Source: Ruminococcus sp.
GTDB taxonomy: Bacteria > Bacillota > Clostridia > Oscillospirales > Acutalibacteraceae
Assembly (NCBI GenBank): GCA_017458845.1
Contig: JAFSZY010000052.1
Location: 1 to 58,380, forward strand
Direction of reading: 5' to 3'
DNA length: 58,380 bases
Positions 1 to 8,699 of the stretch are shown piece after piece. Each line of letters starts with the position of its first letter. The first letter of the stretch is position 1. The position numbers and the translations under genes were made by a program. The notes below the pieces were generated by a model that worked only from the letters and a program-made list of their open reading frames with translations, made no database searches and had not been told where the DNA came from.

Positions 1-156
1 GCATATTGCTTCCTCCGTTTCGTGGTTTCTCATCAATTCCATTTTAACGGATTTGTAGCAAATATGCTCTACTTTTTTACATTTTTTTATAATTATTTTT
101 TGTAGGCTCTATTTGTTACCCCAACTTTTATTATAGAGCCATAAGCAAAAAAGATT

Positions 157-188
157 AGGAGCTGTTTTGAAAACAGCTCCTGTTTTTT
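157..188. terminator. Rho-independent terminator, probably bidirectional
   Basis: An 11-bp stem (GGAGCTGTTTT against AAACAGCTCC and neighbours) is followed by six T on the plus strand. On the minus strand it is followed by the complement of an A-run. It would stop transcripts arriving from the left of the window and leftward transcripts from the HepT/MntA cassette. Confidence 0.75.
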
Positions 189-255
189 CATTTATACTCT
201 TTTACCCTTTTTCAGCTCGTATTGAATGTCGTCGATATTTGCCGCTTTGCGGCTG
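189..255 (-). pseudogene. 3' fragment of an ABC transporter ATPase gene
   Basis: Read on the minus strand this encodes a tail ending IQYELKKGKRV and a stop. That is almost the same as the end of the intact ATPase at 1015-1671 (VQYELKKGKRV). The 43 nt at 189-231 match 1012-1054 with two differences, and similarity fades further upstream. There is no start codon and no other ATPase motif, so this is a remnant. It and the intact gene bracket the HepT/MntA cassette. Confidence 0.75.
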
Positions 256-277
256 AAATCACACAACTATTCAAATA

Positions 278-613
278 TCAAATAAGCTTTTCAATTGAGC
301 TGACAAAGTCATCCATTTCGTCAAACACCACTTCAACGATTATCGACCAGTTTATTCCTTCATAATCATGAACTAATCTGTGCCTAAGCCCTGATACTAC
401 ACTCCATTGTATTTGAGCATTTACCTTTTTAAAACTATCACTGAGCATATACACCTGTTCGCCTATATTATACAAAGGCGTTGTAACTGCCCACTGAGAA
501 AACTCGTCATTCAAAAGTATTTCTTTTGTAATATGGTGTTCTTCAATTTGTGTTTTTAGGGAATTATATGTTGAAATAATCTTTTTAAGTCTTTCCTTAT
601 CTGAAACAATCAT
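278..613 (-). CDS. hepT: HepT-like ribonuclease toxin (DUF86/HEPN)
   Basis: A 111-aa protein of the HEPN/DUF86 family, the usual length. The HEPN RNase signature R-x4-H-x-Y is visible near residues 77-84 (RHRLVHDY). In characterised HepT/MntA systems the toxin cleaves RNA and is silenced when its partner adds AMP to the Tyr of this motif. Here the Arg, His and Tyr are all kept, so the toxin looks intact. Its ATG overlaps the stop of the upstream nucleotidyltransferase gene (ATGA), showing translational coupling. The pair lies between two copies of an ABC-ATPase 3' end, as if inserted there. The function in this strain is inferred from the family. Confidence 0.85.
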   Translation of the reverse strand: MIVSDKERLKKIISTYNSLKTQIEEHHITKEILLNDEFSQWAVTTPLYNIGEQVYMLSDSFKKVNAQIQWSVVSGLRHRLVHDYEGINWSIIVEVVFDEMDDFVSSIEKLI

Positions 614-900
614 GCTATTTTTATCCCCTCCTCTATAAGCTTGTTGTAAAACGATGTTTCCTTATTAACCTCGCAAATTTCAAAAGCGTCAACATTTTTG
701 CCGAGCATTTCTCTAAGTTCCTCACCAAAAGCAAATATGTTGGTCTTTTTAAAGCTATCGCCTCCGAATACTACAACGTCAATATCCGAATCAGGAGTTT
801 CCTCACCTCTGGCATAAGAGCCAAATAAAAGCGCATACTCCGCATTATATCGCTTTAATAAAGTCTTGATGGAATTCTCTATTTCTAATCTTGTCGGCAT
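610..900 (-). CDS. mntA: MntA-like minimal nucleotidyltransferase antitoxin
   Basis: A short nucleotidyltransferase of 96 aa. It shows the GSX10DXD motif (GSY...DSDID, around residues 27-41) of the minimal nucleotidyltransferases that neutralise HepT by AMPylation. I start at the ATG at 900, which has AGAGGTG about 7 nt upstream, rather than the GTG at 909 that lies inside that ribosome binding site. The order antitoxin then toxin, with a 4-nt overlap, is typical of the type VII HepT/MntA system. A role in plasmid or prophage stability or phage defence is possible but not shown by the sequence. Confidence 0.85.
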   Translation of the reverse strand: MPTRLEIENSIKTLLKRYNAEYALLFGSYARGEETPDSDIDVVVFGGDSFKKTNIFAFGEELREMLGKNVDAFEICEVNKETSFYNKLIEEGIKIA

Positions 901-972
901 AATGTTCACCTCTATTCTTACTATATGTAAATACTATCACAGTTTTCATATAATGTAAAGTTTTAAAAAATG

Positions 973-1008
973 AAGGGCGGTTCAGAATCCGCTTTTGAAC
1001 CGTCCCTT
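973..1008 (-). terminator. Rho-independent terminator after the ABC-ATPase gene
   Basis: On the minus strand a GGGACGGTTCA stem pairs with TGAACCGCCC and is followed by TTCATTTTTT. It sits a few bases past the ATPase stop and separates that operon from the HepT/MntA genes. Confidence 0.75.
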
Positions 1009-1014
1009 TTACAT

Positions 1015-1671
1015 TTATACTCTTTTGCCCTTTTTCAGCTCGTATTGAACGTCGCTGGCCTTTGCCACGTCGGGCGAGTGGGTTACGATAATAACGCACT
1101 TTCCCTCGTCGGCTAACATTCTGAAAATATTGATAATTTCGTCCTGAGTTTCGCCGTCAAGGTTGCCTGTCGGCTCGTCGGCGAGGATGATATCCGGGTC
1201 GTATGAGAGAGCTCTTGCGATTGCCACCCTCTGCTGCTGACCTCCCGAGAGCTTTAATACTCTGCGTTTTGCTTCATCAGGGCTGAGCCCGACCTTTTCG
1301 AGCAGCTCCGCGGCTATTTCTTTCTTTGGTCTGTCGAACTTTTTGCCCGAGATATCCATCGAAAGCACCACATTCTCAAGCGCCGTCAGGTGCGTCAATA
1401 AATTAAAATTCTGGAAGATTACTCCTACATACTTACTTCGGAATTTATAGCGGTCAATTTTGGCTACGTCTTCCTCGTTGAGGAAAATCTTGCCGTCAGT
1501 CGGTCTCGCGAGGCTCGAAAGCACCGAAAGAAGCGTCGTTTTGCCCGCGCCCGACTTGCCTACAATTGTGTAAATCTTGCCCGACTCAAAATCCATACTG
1601 AGGTTGTCGAGAACCTCCGCGGAATTTTTTTCGTAATGATAAGATATATTGTCAAGTTTAAGTGTGCTCAT
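1015..1671 (-). CDS. ABC transporter ATP-binding protein, MacB/LolD-like
   Basis: A 218-aa stand-alone ATPase subunit. Walker A is GKSGAGKTT (residues 38-46), the signature LSGGQQQR starts at 141, Walker B is ILADEP (about 162-167) and the switch His is in VTHSP (198). All catalytic elements are intact. The family energises FtsX-type permeases that handle antimicrobial peptides, lipoproteins or cell-wall hydrolases. The permease gene just upstream, 15 nt away, is the obvious partner. The start at 1671 has GGGGG about 8 nt before it. The substrate cannot be read from the sequence. Confidence 0.9.
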   Translation of the reverse strand: MSTLKLDNISYHYEKNSAEVLDNLSMDFESGKIYTIVGKSGAGKTTLLSVLSSLARPTDGKIFLNEEDVAKIDRYKFRSKYVGVIFQNFNLLTHLTALENVVLSMDISGKKFDRPKKEIAAELLEKVGLSPDEAKRRVLKLSGGQQQRVAIARALSYDPDIILADEPTGNLDGETQDEIINIFRMLADEGKCVIIVTHSPDVAKASDVQYELKKGKRV

Positions 1672-1686
1672 TTTTCGTACCCCCTT

Positions 1687-3387
1687 TTACGACCTGTTGG
1701 AAAGGATTTTCAGCGGTTCGTACCTCATTATGCTTATCAGAGCCGCTAAGCTGGCGACTATGGTGAGGAACAGACCTACAAGTACGAGTTCAAGGATTAC
1801 CATAAAGTTTGTCGCGCTCGATACGCTGTCAACGTAATCCGCCGCCTTTGTACTCTTGCCAAACGGATTCATTTCGCCGCCCGACATCCCGGGTCCGCCC
1901 TGAGGTCTGCCGTTGTTATCGCTGTTCTCAAAGCCGAAGTTCTTGCTTACTTTGCTGTCGCTTTGCTGACTGCTGCTAATCTGGTTCTGAAGCAAAGTAT
2001 TCGTGACGGGAACAGATACCGCCGCGCCGACGCTTGTGCCGATTATCAAAGCAATGAATGTAACTATGAAAATCTCTGTCACAAACTGCATAGCGACCTT
2101 TGCCTTTTTCATACCGATAGCCGTCAGCACGCCGACCTCGTATTTGCGCTCTCTGAGGTTGAAGATGTTGAGCGTAATGAGGATTATTCCGCCGACCGCG
2201 AGAACTATGAAGAAGAACCACATAGCCGTGCCGCTGAGGGTTTCGAGGGGCGTCAGGCTGTTCTCGTATGACTGTAAATCACTTGAGCTTACTTTGTAGT
2301 CGTCGCTGAGACCGAGGTCGTACACTTTATCCGCAAACTTCTCGTAATTCTCAACACTCGCGAACTTATATGTGAAAGCGAGGTTCTCACTGAGCGCCGC
2401 CGAGGTTTTGTTGCCGTCGCTGTCCGTAGTTTTGTTGTCGGCTTTCTCGGACGCCGCGATAATCTTTGAGAACGCGTTATAGTTCATATAAATATTGTTT
2501 GCGGGGTCGTTCATCTTAAAGCGGTTATCCTCTTCGGATGAGGAATCGGAGTTTGTATAGATTCCCACAATTTTGAGCTTGTAGGTTTCTTTCTCGTACT
2601 GCGGATTAGCGAGCTTTATAGTATCGCCGACCTTTAGATTGTTGTATGTTGCGAGCTCGTTTGAGATAACGCACTCGTACGCCTCTGAGGTTTCGTCAAA
2701 CATTTCACCGTCGGAAATCTTGTAGCTTCCGTCCTCGCCGAACATTGAAAGCATAGCGTCATACGAGGAGTAACCCGTAATTGTAAAGTCGCCCTGATTC
2801 ACCTGAAACGGCATACCGCCCATTGGACCGCCTCCGCTGTTATTGCTGTTGCTGCTGTCTCCCGAGGGCATATTGGGCGGTGTTTGAGAGTTTTTGTCCG
2901 AGCTGTTACCGCTCGATTTATTATCGGAGCTCTTTGAGCTTGAGGAACTGTCGCTTTCGTCCTCCTCGCTCGTTCCGTATGGAAGCAAATCTCCCGTGGC
3001 GTTAAGCGATACAGCTCCAGAGTAATAGTAGCTGTCGCCATTCTTTAGCGCCTTGGTGTATTTCATATAGTCATCGAGCGTGAGAGATGAGCCCTGAAGT
3101 ACGTCAAAATCAAACTTACCTCTGTCAAAACTCTTGTCACTGCCTGAATCACTGTCGTCCGAGGTGCTCTTTTGCTGCATATCCTCCATTGCCTTTTTAC
3201 GGTCAAAGGAAATCTGAGCGGTTACGCTGAGGTTGCTGAGGGTGTCCTCTTTCGCCACCTCCGCCGCCTGCTGAATCGAGAGCGAAACACAAGCCGAAAC
3301 GGATATAATCAGGACGATTACCCCTATCAGAATATTTCTCAGCTTGTTTCGTGTAATACTTTTGAATGCGTTTTTCACTATATACAT
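1687..3387 (-). CDS. FtsX/MacB-type ABC transporter permease
   Basis: A 566-aa permease. It has one N-terminal membrane helix (about residues 13-38), a large extracytoplasmic domain, and three C-terminal helices in the FtsX arrangement (about 390-410, 435-460 and 525-550). The extracytoplasmic part holds a low-complexity Ser/Asn/Asp/Gly linker (about 130-190) with a Gly-Gly-Met stretch. A second Gly/Met/Pro-rich insert lies just before the last helix. GGAGG lies about 9 nt before the ATG. Together with the ATPase downstream it forms a MacB-like exporter or mechanotransmitter. No two-component or BceAB-type genes lie nearby, so the signal and substrate stay unknown. Confidence 0.88.
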   Translation of the reverse strand: MYIVKNAFKSITRNKLRNILIGVIVLIISVSACVSLSIQQAAEVAKEDTLSNLSVTAQISFDRKKAMEDMQQKSTSDDSDSGSDKSFDRGKFDFDVLQGSSLTLDDYMKYTKALKNGDSYYYSGAVSLNATGDLLPYGTSEEDESDSSSSSKSSDNKSSGNSSDKNSQTPPNMPSGDSSNSNNSGGGPMGGMPFQVNQGDFTITGYSSYDAMLSMFGEDGSYKISDGEMFDETSEAYECVISNELATYNNLKVGDTIKLANPQYEKETYKLKIVGIYTNSDSSSEEDNRFKMNDPANNIYMNYNAFSKIIAASEKADNKTTDSDGNKTSAALSENLAFTYKFASVENYEKFADKVYDLGLSDDYKVSSSDLQSYENSLTPLETLSGTAMWFFFIVLAVGGIILITLNIFNLRERKYEVGVLTAIGMKKAKVAMQFVTEIFIVTFIALIIGTSVGAAVSVPVTNTLLQNQISSSQQSDSKVSKNFGFENSDNNGRPQGGPGMSGGEMNPFGKSTKAADYVDSVSSATNFMVILELVLVGLFLTIVASLAALISIMRYEPLKILSNRS

Positions 3388-3489
3388 TTTAACACGCCTC
3401 CTTGCTTTATATATATGATACAGGTGGTTTTTGAAAACTATTTATTGGCTATTTGAAAGCTATGTGAAATAATTGAAAAAGAGCTGATA

Positions 3490-3600
3490 AACTGTCATCC
3501 TGAGCGGTGCGCAGCGAAGTCGATAGGGGGATTTTAAACTGTTTATCCCCATTTTGTCAGCCTACGGCTGACATTTTCCCCACAGGGGACAACCTCTCAA
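3490..3600. repeat. Intergenic palindromic repeat cluster
   Basis: The 287 bp between permease and protease have no gene. They hold a segment beginning gtcatcctgagcg and ending agcgaagtcgataggggg (3494-3530), which resembles short dispersed repeats of gut bacteria, and a perfect hairpin TGTCAGCC-TAC-GGCTGACA (3555-3573). A degenerate relative (ctaaacgaagcgaagaatct) lies near 9823-9842. The function is unknown. Confidence 0.45.
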
Positions 3601-3617
3601 GCTCGTATTGACAGCAA

Positions 3618-3647
3618 AAGGGGTGTCACTTTTATTCGACACCCCTT
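3618..3647 (-). terminator. Terminator after the HtrA-like gene
   Basis: A perfect 10-bp stem (AAGGGGTGTC / GACACCCCTT) with a 10-nt loop lies 27 nt past the protease stop. On the minus strand it is followed by the short T-run TTTTGCTGT. Confidence 0.7.
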
Positions 3648-3674
3648 AGTGTTATTTTACTTTCTAATTATATT

Positions 3675-5333
3675 TTAATTAAAGATGCTCCATGGGTTGT
3701 CAGACCAATCGTCACCGTCATCCTCGGGAATCTGCTGCTGTTGCTGCTGAGAAGAATTTGAGGATGAACCGACATCGGACTTAGACTCCTCAAGAGTCAT
3801 TTCAATTGAGCCCTTCTGACCTGAGCGATATACAGTGAACTTAACCTTGTCCCCTACGCTCAGCTTCTTGAGAGCCGCTTTAAGTTCGGTCGTGGTCTTG
3901 ATTTCGGTGCCGTTAATAGCGGTGATTATATCGCCCGCCTTGAAGCCAGCCTTAGCCGCGTTGCTTCCCGAGTTGACGCTTGTCACATAAACGCCCGTCT
4001 GGTCGCTTCCGTACAGCCACAGCTGAGCCGTGGAATTGACGTCCGCCACGGACATCCCGAGCTCAATCTGACCTTTGACATAACCGTACTGCTTAAGGTC
4101 TGAGATAACTTCAATTACATCGTTTACAGGGATGGCAAACCCAATACCCTCAGCTGAATTTCCGCTTGACTTAGCGTTTACAATACCAATGAGCTCTCCG
4201 TTGCCGTTGAATAGACCGCCGCCCGAGTTGCCGGGGCTGATTTCGGCGTTTGTCTGAAGAAGATTGTATGTTTCGTTATCTATAGTTACCTCACGGTCGA
4301 GCGCGCTTATGATTCCGTCCGTTACCGAACCGCCGAGCTGTCCGAGGGGATTGCCTATTACTACTGCGTAATCGCCGACTGAGATTTTGTCGGAGTTGCC
4401 CATTGTGGCGGGCTTGAGTGTCTTTTTGGGAGTTATTTTCAGGAGAGCGATGTCACCCGACGCATATGTTCCGACTACCTTGACATTGGTGTACTCTGTC
4501 TTGTCGCGAAGAGTTACGGTAATCTTTGAAGCACCCTCAATTACGTGGTAATTAGTTACGATATAGCCTTCCTTGGCTATTATAACGCCTGAGCCCGCGC
4601 CGCTCTGAATATACTGCTGGGAGAAATTGCTGGTCGCGACCGACTCTGTGGTAATCTCAACAACCGAATCCGCTGCCTTTTCAACAATCTGTGTTGTGGT
4701 GAGCGCGGATGTTGAGGAAGCGTAGGTTGAGCTGCTTCCGTCGGATTTACTGAGATTAACAGCGCTGCCCGAGGAATCGGAAGAGAAAATCTTCGCGGCA
4801 AAATACCCGCCTCCTATACCGAGAAGCATTGAACTCATTATGCTGATTATAAGAACTACCGCGAGAGCTCCGCGTGTTACGGGTCTTCGCTCCTTCACAG
4901 CCTTTTTCGGCTGAGGCTGTTCGTTGTAATACGGTGATGAGCTGTAGATGTTTTCATAGTTATGTGACGGAGCGGGTTCCGATTCGATCGGATTTTCGGG
5001 CTGGGCGTTCGGCTCTTCCGAATAGAAACTCTCTCCGTACTTCGCGTAGCTGTCGGCTGAGATGTTCTCATCCGCAAAGTGCTCCTTATAATACTCGTCC
5101 ACCGAAAAATCGGGTTCGGGAGTTGAAACAGGCGGTTCCACCGCGGGTTCGCTGTATCTGAGCGGCTGTTCCTGTTCGGGAGCGGAAACTTCAGTAAAAT
5201 TGCTTACCTTCTCCCGCTCGGTAATCGGTGAGAAAGAATCCATATTCAGTTCCGTGTAATCGTCACTCTTCGGCTGTTCGGGATTCGCGCCGAACGGATT
5301 TGTATTTTTATCTTCATAAGGATTGTAAGTCAT
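3675..5333 (-). CDS. htrA: HtrA/DegP-like membrane-anchored serine protease
   Basis: A 552-aa protease. The order is an acidic, disordered cytoplasmic N-terminus (1-150), one membrane helix (about 155-180), a Ser-rich linker, a trypsin-like domain and one PDZ domain (about 425-515). The catalytic triad is visible: His263 in TNYHVI, Asp294 in SGDIALL and Ser370 in GNSGGG. The tail has a poly-Gln run and ends Asp/Trp-rich. Such proteins degrade or refold damaged proteins at the outer face of the membrane. The ~150-aa cytoplasmic extension is longer than in most HtrA proteins. GGAGG lies 9 nt before the ATG. The gene is a single transcription unit with its own terminator. Confidence 0.92.
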   Translation of the reverse strand: MTYNPYEDKNTNPFGANPEQPKSDDYTELNMDSFSPITEREKVSNFTEVSAPEQEQPLRYSEPAVEPPVSTPEPDFSVDEYYKEHFADENISADSYAKYGESFYSEEPNAQPENPIESEPAPSHNYENIYSSSPYYNEQPQPKKAVKERRPVTRGALAVVLIISIMSSMLLGIGGGYFAAKIFSSDSSGSAVNLSKSDGSSSTYASSTSALTTTQIVEKAADSVVEITTESVATSNFSQQYIQSGAGSGVIIAKEGYIVTNYHVIEGASKITVTLRDKTEYTNVKVVGTYASGDIALLKITPKKTLKPATMGNSDKISVGDYAVVIGNPLGQLGGSVTDGIISALDREVTIDNETYNLLQTNAEISPGNSGGGLFNGNGELIGIVNAKSSGNSAEGIGFAIPVNDVIEVISDLKQYGYVKGQIELGMSVADVNSTAQLWLYGSDQTGVYVTSVNSGSNAAKAGFKAGDIITAINGTEIKTTTELKAALKKLSVGDKVKFTVYRSGQKGSIEMTLEESKSDVGSSSNSSQQQQQQIPEDDGDDWSDNPWSIFN

Positions 5334-5483
5334 AGTAGTTTACCTCCAAATTTAATTTCGATGATAAAATAATAACCGCCTTATGTGAAAATTATATGAA
5401 ATAAGCTTGAAAAATTAACGAAAAAGAATATTACAGCTCTTAATTATTCCTTTTTAGAATTATACTTCATAACAATATTATAC

Positions 5484-5509
5484 CCCCGAACGCAATTAAC
5501 CATTCGGGG
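5484..5509 (-). terminator. Hairpin after the feo operon
   Basis: A CCCCGAA/TTCGGGG stem with a 12-nt loop sits just past the stop of the small FeoB-associated gene. The following T-run is poor, so termination may be weak. Confidence 0.5.
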
Positions 5510-5514
5510 CTTGT

Positions 5515-5667
5515 TTAATGCCGTTTATCACATTTGAAAGCGCAGTTTTCGCAATCGCACGAACAGCACTTCCCTTTGCGCCTGCGTATTATAAGGAAAG
5601 CAACCGCCGCTGCCGCCAACACAGCGAGCGCGCTGACAATAATTATATCAGCAATATTCATAATCAT
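5515..5667 (-). CDS. FeoB-associated Cys-rich membrane protein
   Basis: A 50-aa protein with one membrane helix (about residues 6-26), an Arg/Lys stop-transfer segment and a Cys cluster CCSCDCENCAFKC near the C-terminus. This matches the small Cys-rich partners often found after feoB in Firmicutes. The start is the ATG at 5667, whose A is also the last base of the FeoB stop (TGATG), so the two are translationally coupled. A longer reading from 5760 would run inside feoB and is rejected. The cysteines may bind Fe(II) or form disulfides, by analogy only. Confidence 0.85.
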   Translation of the reverse strand: MIMNIADIIIVSALAVLAAAAVAFLIIRRRKGKCCSCDCENCAFKCDKRH

Positions 5668-8006
5668 CACCCCATACCGCACAGCATACAGGTGAGATGT
5701 ATTACCGCGGCAACCACGTAAGCCACCACGCACTGCCATACAACAACCGCTGTCGCCCACTTGTATCCGAGCTCACGGCGTACGGAAGCGATAGCCGCCA
5801 CACACGGAGTATAGAGCAGGCTGAACACGAGAATTGACACAGCCGACAGCGCGGTAATCGCGGTCTGTATGCCACCGTTGTACAGGATTTCGAGAGTGGA
5901 AACCACACTCTCCTTCGCCATAAATCCGCTGATTAGCGCTGTGACAATCTTCCAGTCACCCATTCCCAGCGGCGCGAAAACGGGAGCGATAAATCCCGCG
6001 ATATGAGCAAGGATACTGTCCTGTGAATTCTGAACCATATTGAAATGCAGATTGAAGTTCTGCAAGAACCATACAATAATTGTAGAAATGAAGATTACGG
6101 TGAAAGCTCTCTGAATAAAGTCCTTCGCCTTATCCCACAAGAGCCTCGCGACATTCTTTGCTCCGGGCAAACGATAGTTGGGCAGCTCCATAACGAACGG
6201 AACCGCTTCGCCCTTGAATATTGTTTTCTTCATGCACAGGGTAATGAGCACTCCCACTACAATGCCGAGAATATATAATCCCGACATCACGAGCCAGCTG
6301 TACTCCCTGAAAAACGCGTTTACAAAGAAAGCGTAAATCGGGAGCTTCGCGGTACAGCTCATAAACGGCGTAAGCAGAATAGTCATCTTACGGTCGCGTT
6401 CACTGGGGAGAGTTCGCGTTGCCATTACAGCGGGAACGGTACAGCCGAAACCTATCAGCATAGGTACAATGCTTCGTCCCGACAGACCGATTCTCCTGAG
6501 CAGCTTATCCATAAAGAACGCTACTCTGGCGAGGTATCCGCTGTCCTCCAGAATTGAAAGGAACAAGAACAGCACGACGATAATCGGCAAAAAGCTCAGC
6601 ACGCTTCCGATACCCGCGAAAATACCATCCGTTATAAGTCCCGTAAATATCGGGTTGACGTTTAAGTGTTCCAGGGAATGTCTTGTAAGAGTTGTCAAGT
6701 TGTCAATTCCGATTTCCAGCAATCCCTGAAGCGTACCGCCGATAAGATCAAACGTCAGCCAGAAAATAGCGACCATTATCAAAAGGAACATAGGAATCGC
6801 TGTGAACTTACCCGTGAGAACCTTGTCTATCTTGGCGCTGCGGCGGTGCTCTTTGCTCTCCTTTGGCCTTACTACCGTCTGATTGCAAATCTTGCGGATA
6901 AAAGTAAATCTCATATCCGCAATCGCCGCATTGCGGTCAAGTCCGCACTCTTTTTCCATCTGGGTAACAATATGCTCCAGCATATGTACTTCGCTGTCTT
7001 CGAGCTTTAGCTTTTCGAGCACGAGCTTATCACCCTCGACTACCTTGCTCGCCGCGAAATGAAGCGGAAGCTCGGCGTCTCTGGCTTTGTCCTCAATCAA
7101 ATGCCTGACCGCGTGCAGACAGCGGTGGACGGCTCCGCCCTTGTCATAGCTGTCGCAAAAGTCCTGACGCAGAGGTTTTTCCTGATAATGAGCAATATGA
7201 AGCGCGTGCGCTACAAGCTCATCGACGCCCTGGTTCTTAGCCGCCGAAATGGGAATAACAGGCACTCCCAGCAGCGCCTCCATATTGTTAACGTCAACCG
7301 AACCGCCGTTCGCGGTGAGTTCATCCATCATATTCAGAGTCACAACCATCGGGATATCCATCTCCAAAAGCTGCATAGTAAGATACAGGTTGCGCTCAAT
7401 ATTCGTGGCGTCGAGGATGTTTATAATCGCCTTAGGCTTTTCGTCCAGAACAAAACTTCGGGACACAATCTCCTCATTCGTATAAGGCGACATCGAGTAA
7501 ATGCCGGGCAAATCCGTAATCAGAGTATTTTTATGTCCTTTAATCACGCCGTCCTTGCGGTCAACCGTAACCCCGGGGAAATTACCGACATGCTGGTTAG
7601 CGCCCGTAAGCTGGTTAAACAGCGTGGTTTTTCCGCAGTTTTGGTTTCCGACCAGGGCGTACGTAAGCGTTTCGCCCTCGGGCAGAGGATTGCCGCTTCC
7701 CTTTTTATGGTACTTACCGCCCTCACCTAAGCCGGGGTGGGCTTTCTTTTTAATTTTTTGAAATGGTTTTTGACTTTCCGCGGCAACAGGCTTAACGGTG
7801 ATTTTCTCCGCGTCGGCAAGTCTCAGCGTCAGCTCATACCCGTGAAGCGTAAACTCCATAGGGTCCCCCATCGGAGCGAGCTTTACAAGCTTGATTTCTA
7901 TCCCGGGTATTACGCCCATATCAAGAAAATGCTGCCTGAGTTGTCCTTCGCCGCCGACAGTTTTAATCACAGCGGACTGGCCAATTGTCAATTCATTCAG
8001 ATTCAT
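5667..8006 (-). CDS. feoB: Ferrous iron transporter FeoAB fusion
   Basis: A 779-aa FeoB with an N-terminal FeoA (SH3-like) domain (1-75) fused through a basic linker (80-110). The G domain shows G1 GNQNCGKT (120-127), G3 DLPG (165-168) and G4 NMMD (225-228). About eight to ten membrane helices follow, with the Gate motifs in the second half. The protein imports Fe(II) across the inner membrane, gated by GTP hydrolysis. Usually FeoA is a separate small gene, so the fusion replaces that partner. AGGGGAAAG lies before the ATG. Iron control is expected, but I see no convincing Fur box upstream. Confidence 0.95.
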   Translation of the reverse strand: MNLNELTIGQSAVIKTVGGEGQLRQHFLDMGVIPGIEIKLVKLAPMGDPMEFTLHGYELTLRLADAEKITVKPVAAESQKPFQKIKKKAHPGLGEGGKYHKKGSGNPLPEGETLTYALVGNQNCGKTTLFNQLTGANQHVGNFPGVTVDRKDGVIKGHKNTLITDLPGIYSMSPYTNEEIVSRSFVLDEKPKAIINILDATNIERNLYLTMQLLEMDIPMVVTLNMMDELTANGGSVDVNNMEALLGVPVIPISAAKNQGVDELVAHALHIAHYQEKPLRQDFCDSYDKGGAVHRCLHAVRHLIEDKARDAELPLHFAASKVVEGDKLVLEKLKLEDSEVHMLEHIVTQMEKECGLDRNAAIADMRFTFIRKICNQTVVRPKESKEHRRSAKIDKVLTGKFTAIPMFLLIMVAIFWLTFDLIGGTLQGLLEIGIDNLTTLTRHSLEHLNVNPIFTGLITDGIFAGIGSVLSFLPIIVVLFLFLSILEDSGYLARVAFFMDKLLRRIGLSGRSIVPMLIGFGCTVPAVMATRTLPSERDRKMTILLTPFMSCTAKLPIYAFFVNAFFREYSWLVMSGLYILGIVVGVLITLCMKKTIFKGEAVPFVMELPNYRLPGAKNVARLLWDKAKDFIQRAFTVIFISTIIVWFLQNFNLHFNMVQNSQDSILAHIAGFIAPVFAPLGMGDWKIVTALISGFMAKESVVSTLEILYNGGIQTAITALSAVSILVFSLLYTPCVAAIASVRRELGYKWATAVVVWQCVVAYVVAAVIHLTCMLCGMG

Positions 8007-8216
8007 TAATCTTTCCCCTAAAACAAAATCTAAGTAATTATATCAAATTAAAAATCTTTTGTCTATATAGGGTTATTATTCTGAAGAAGAATTATATAAA
8101 GCAAATCGTTTATTAGGCGTAGATTTATTTTTAGGAAGATTTATAGTATAATTGTTTTATATTGCACATAAACGCGCCTTTTGATTCGTTAATATATGTG
8201 AAAGGGGGCAATTGAA

Positions 8217-8699
8217 TTGAATATCGGTGCCGAGAAAATTGAACAAATTATTAAGGAATATTCCGCTTTAATATTTCGGACAGCTTACCAATTCCTGAAG
8301 AATTACCACGACGCTCAGGACGTTACTCAGGATGTATGCGTTGCATTGGCTTTATCGGATAAAGACTTTGAAAACGAAACAAAGCTCAGAAACTGGCTCA
8401 TAACCGTTACTCTAAACAAATGTCGTGATTTACATAAGTCCGCGTGGCATAGAAAGCGCGAGCCTCTGGGCGACAATATTGCTGTCAGTGAGCCCGAAGC
8501 ATATGAGATGATGGAGGAGCTGTGGAAGCTGCCCGATAACTACAGAACAACACTTTACTTATATTTTTATGAAGAGCTCACCATTGATGAGATTGCCGCT
8601 GTTTTAGGCAAAAGCCGCAACACAATCGGTTCGTGGCTGACGCGCGGCAAACGGAAGCTCAAACAGATTTTACTTGAAGGAGGAAAGTTTAATGCTTAA
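8217..8699 (+). CDS. ECF-type RNA polymerase sigma factor
   Basis: A 160-aa sigma-70 family protein with region 2 (about 10-75, containing the DAQDVTQDV segment) and region 4 (about 105-155) with a helix-turn-helix around IDEIAAVLGKSRNTIGSWLTRGKRKL. Regions 1 and 3 are missing, as usual for ECF factors. The start is a TTG at 8217 with AAAGGGGG 8 nt upstream, and no nearer ATG fits. It overlaps the next gene by 8 nt, the standard sigma/anti-sigma arrangement. The TTG start may keep its level low. Confidence 0.88.
   Translation: MNIGAEKIEQIIKEYSALIFRTAYQFLKNYHDAQDVTQDVCVALALSDKDFENETKLRNWLITVTLNKCRDLHKSAWHRKREPLGDNIAVSEPEAYEMMEELWKLPDNYRTTLYLYFYEELTIDEIAAVLGKSRNTIGSWLTRGKRKLKQILLEGGKFNA

Noticed and set aside
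845..1099. 84-codon minus frame between mntA and the ATPase
   Set aside because: It crosses a terminator and overlaps two real genes.
7059..7730. 223-codon open frame opposite feoB
   Set aside because: Antisense shadow of a conserved gene with no ribosome site or family features.
7998..8216. Possible Fur box or sigma-dependent promoter between feoB and the sigma factor gene
   Set aside because: Only AT-rich sequence with a TATAAT-like hexamer near 8150. No palindrome or -35 I could defend.
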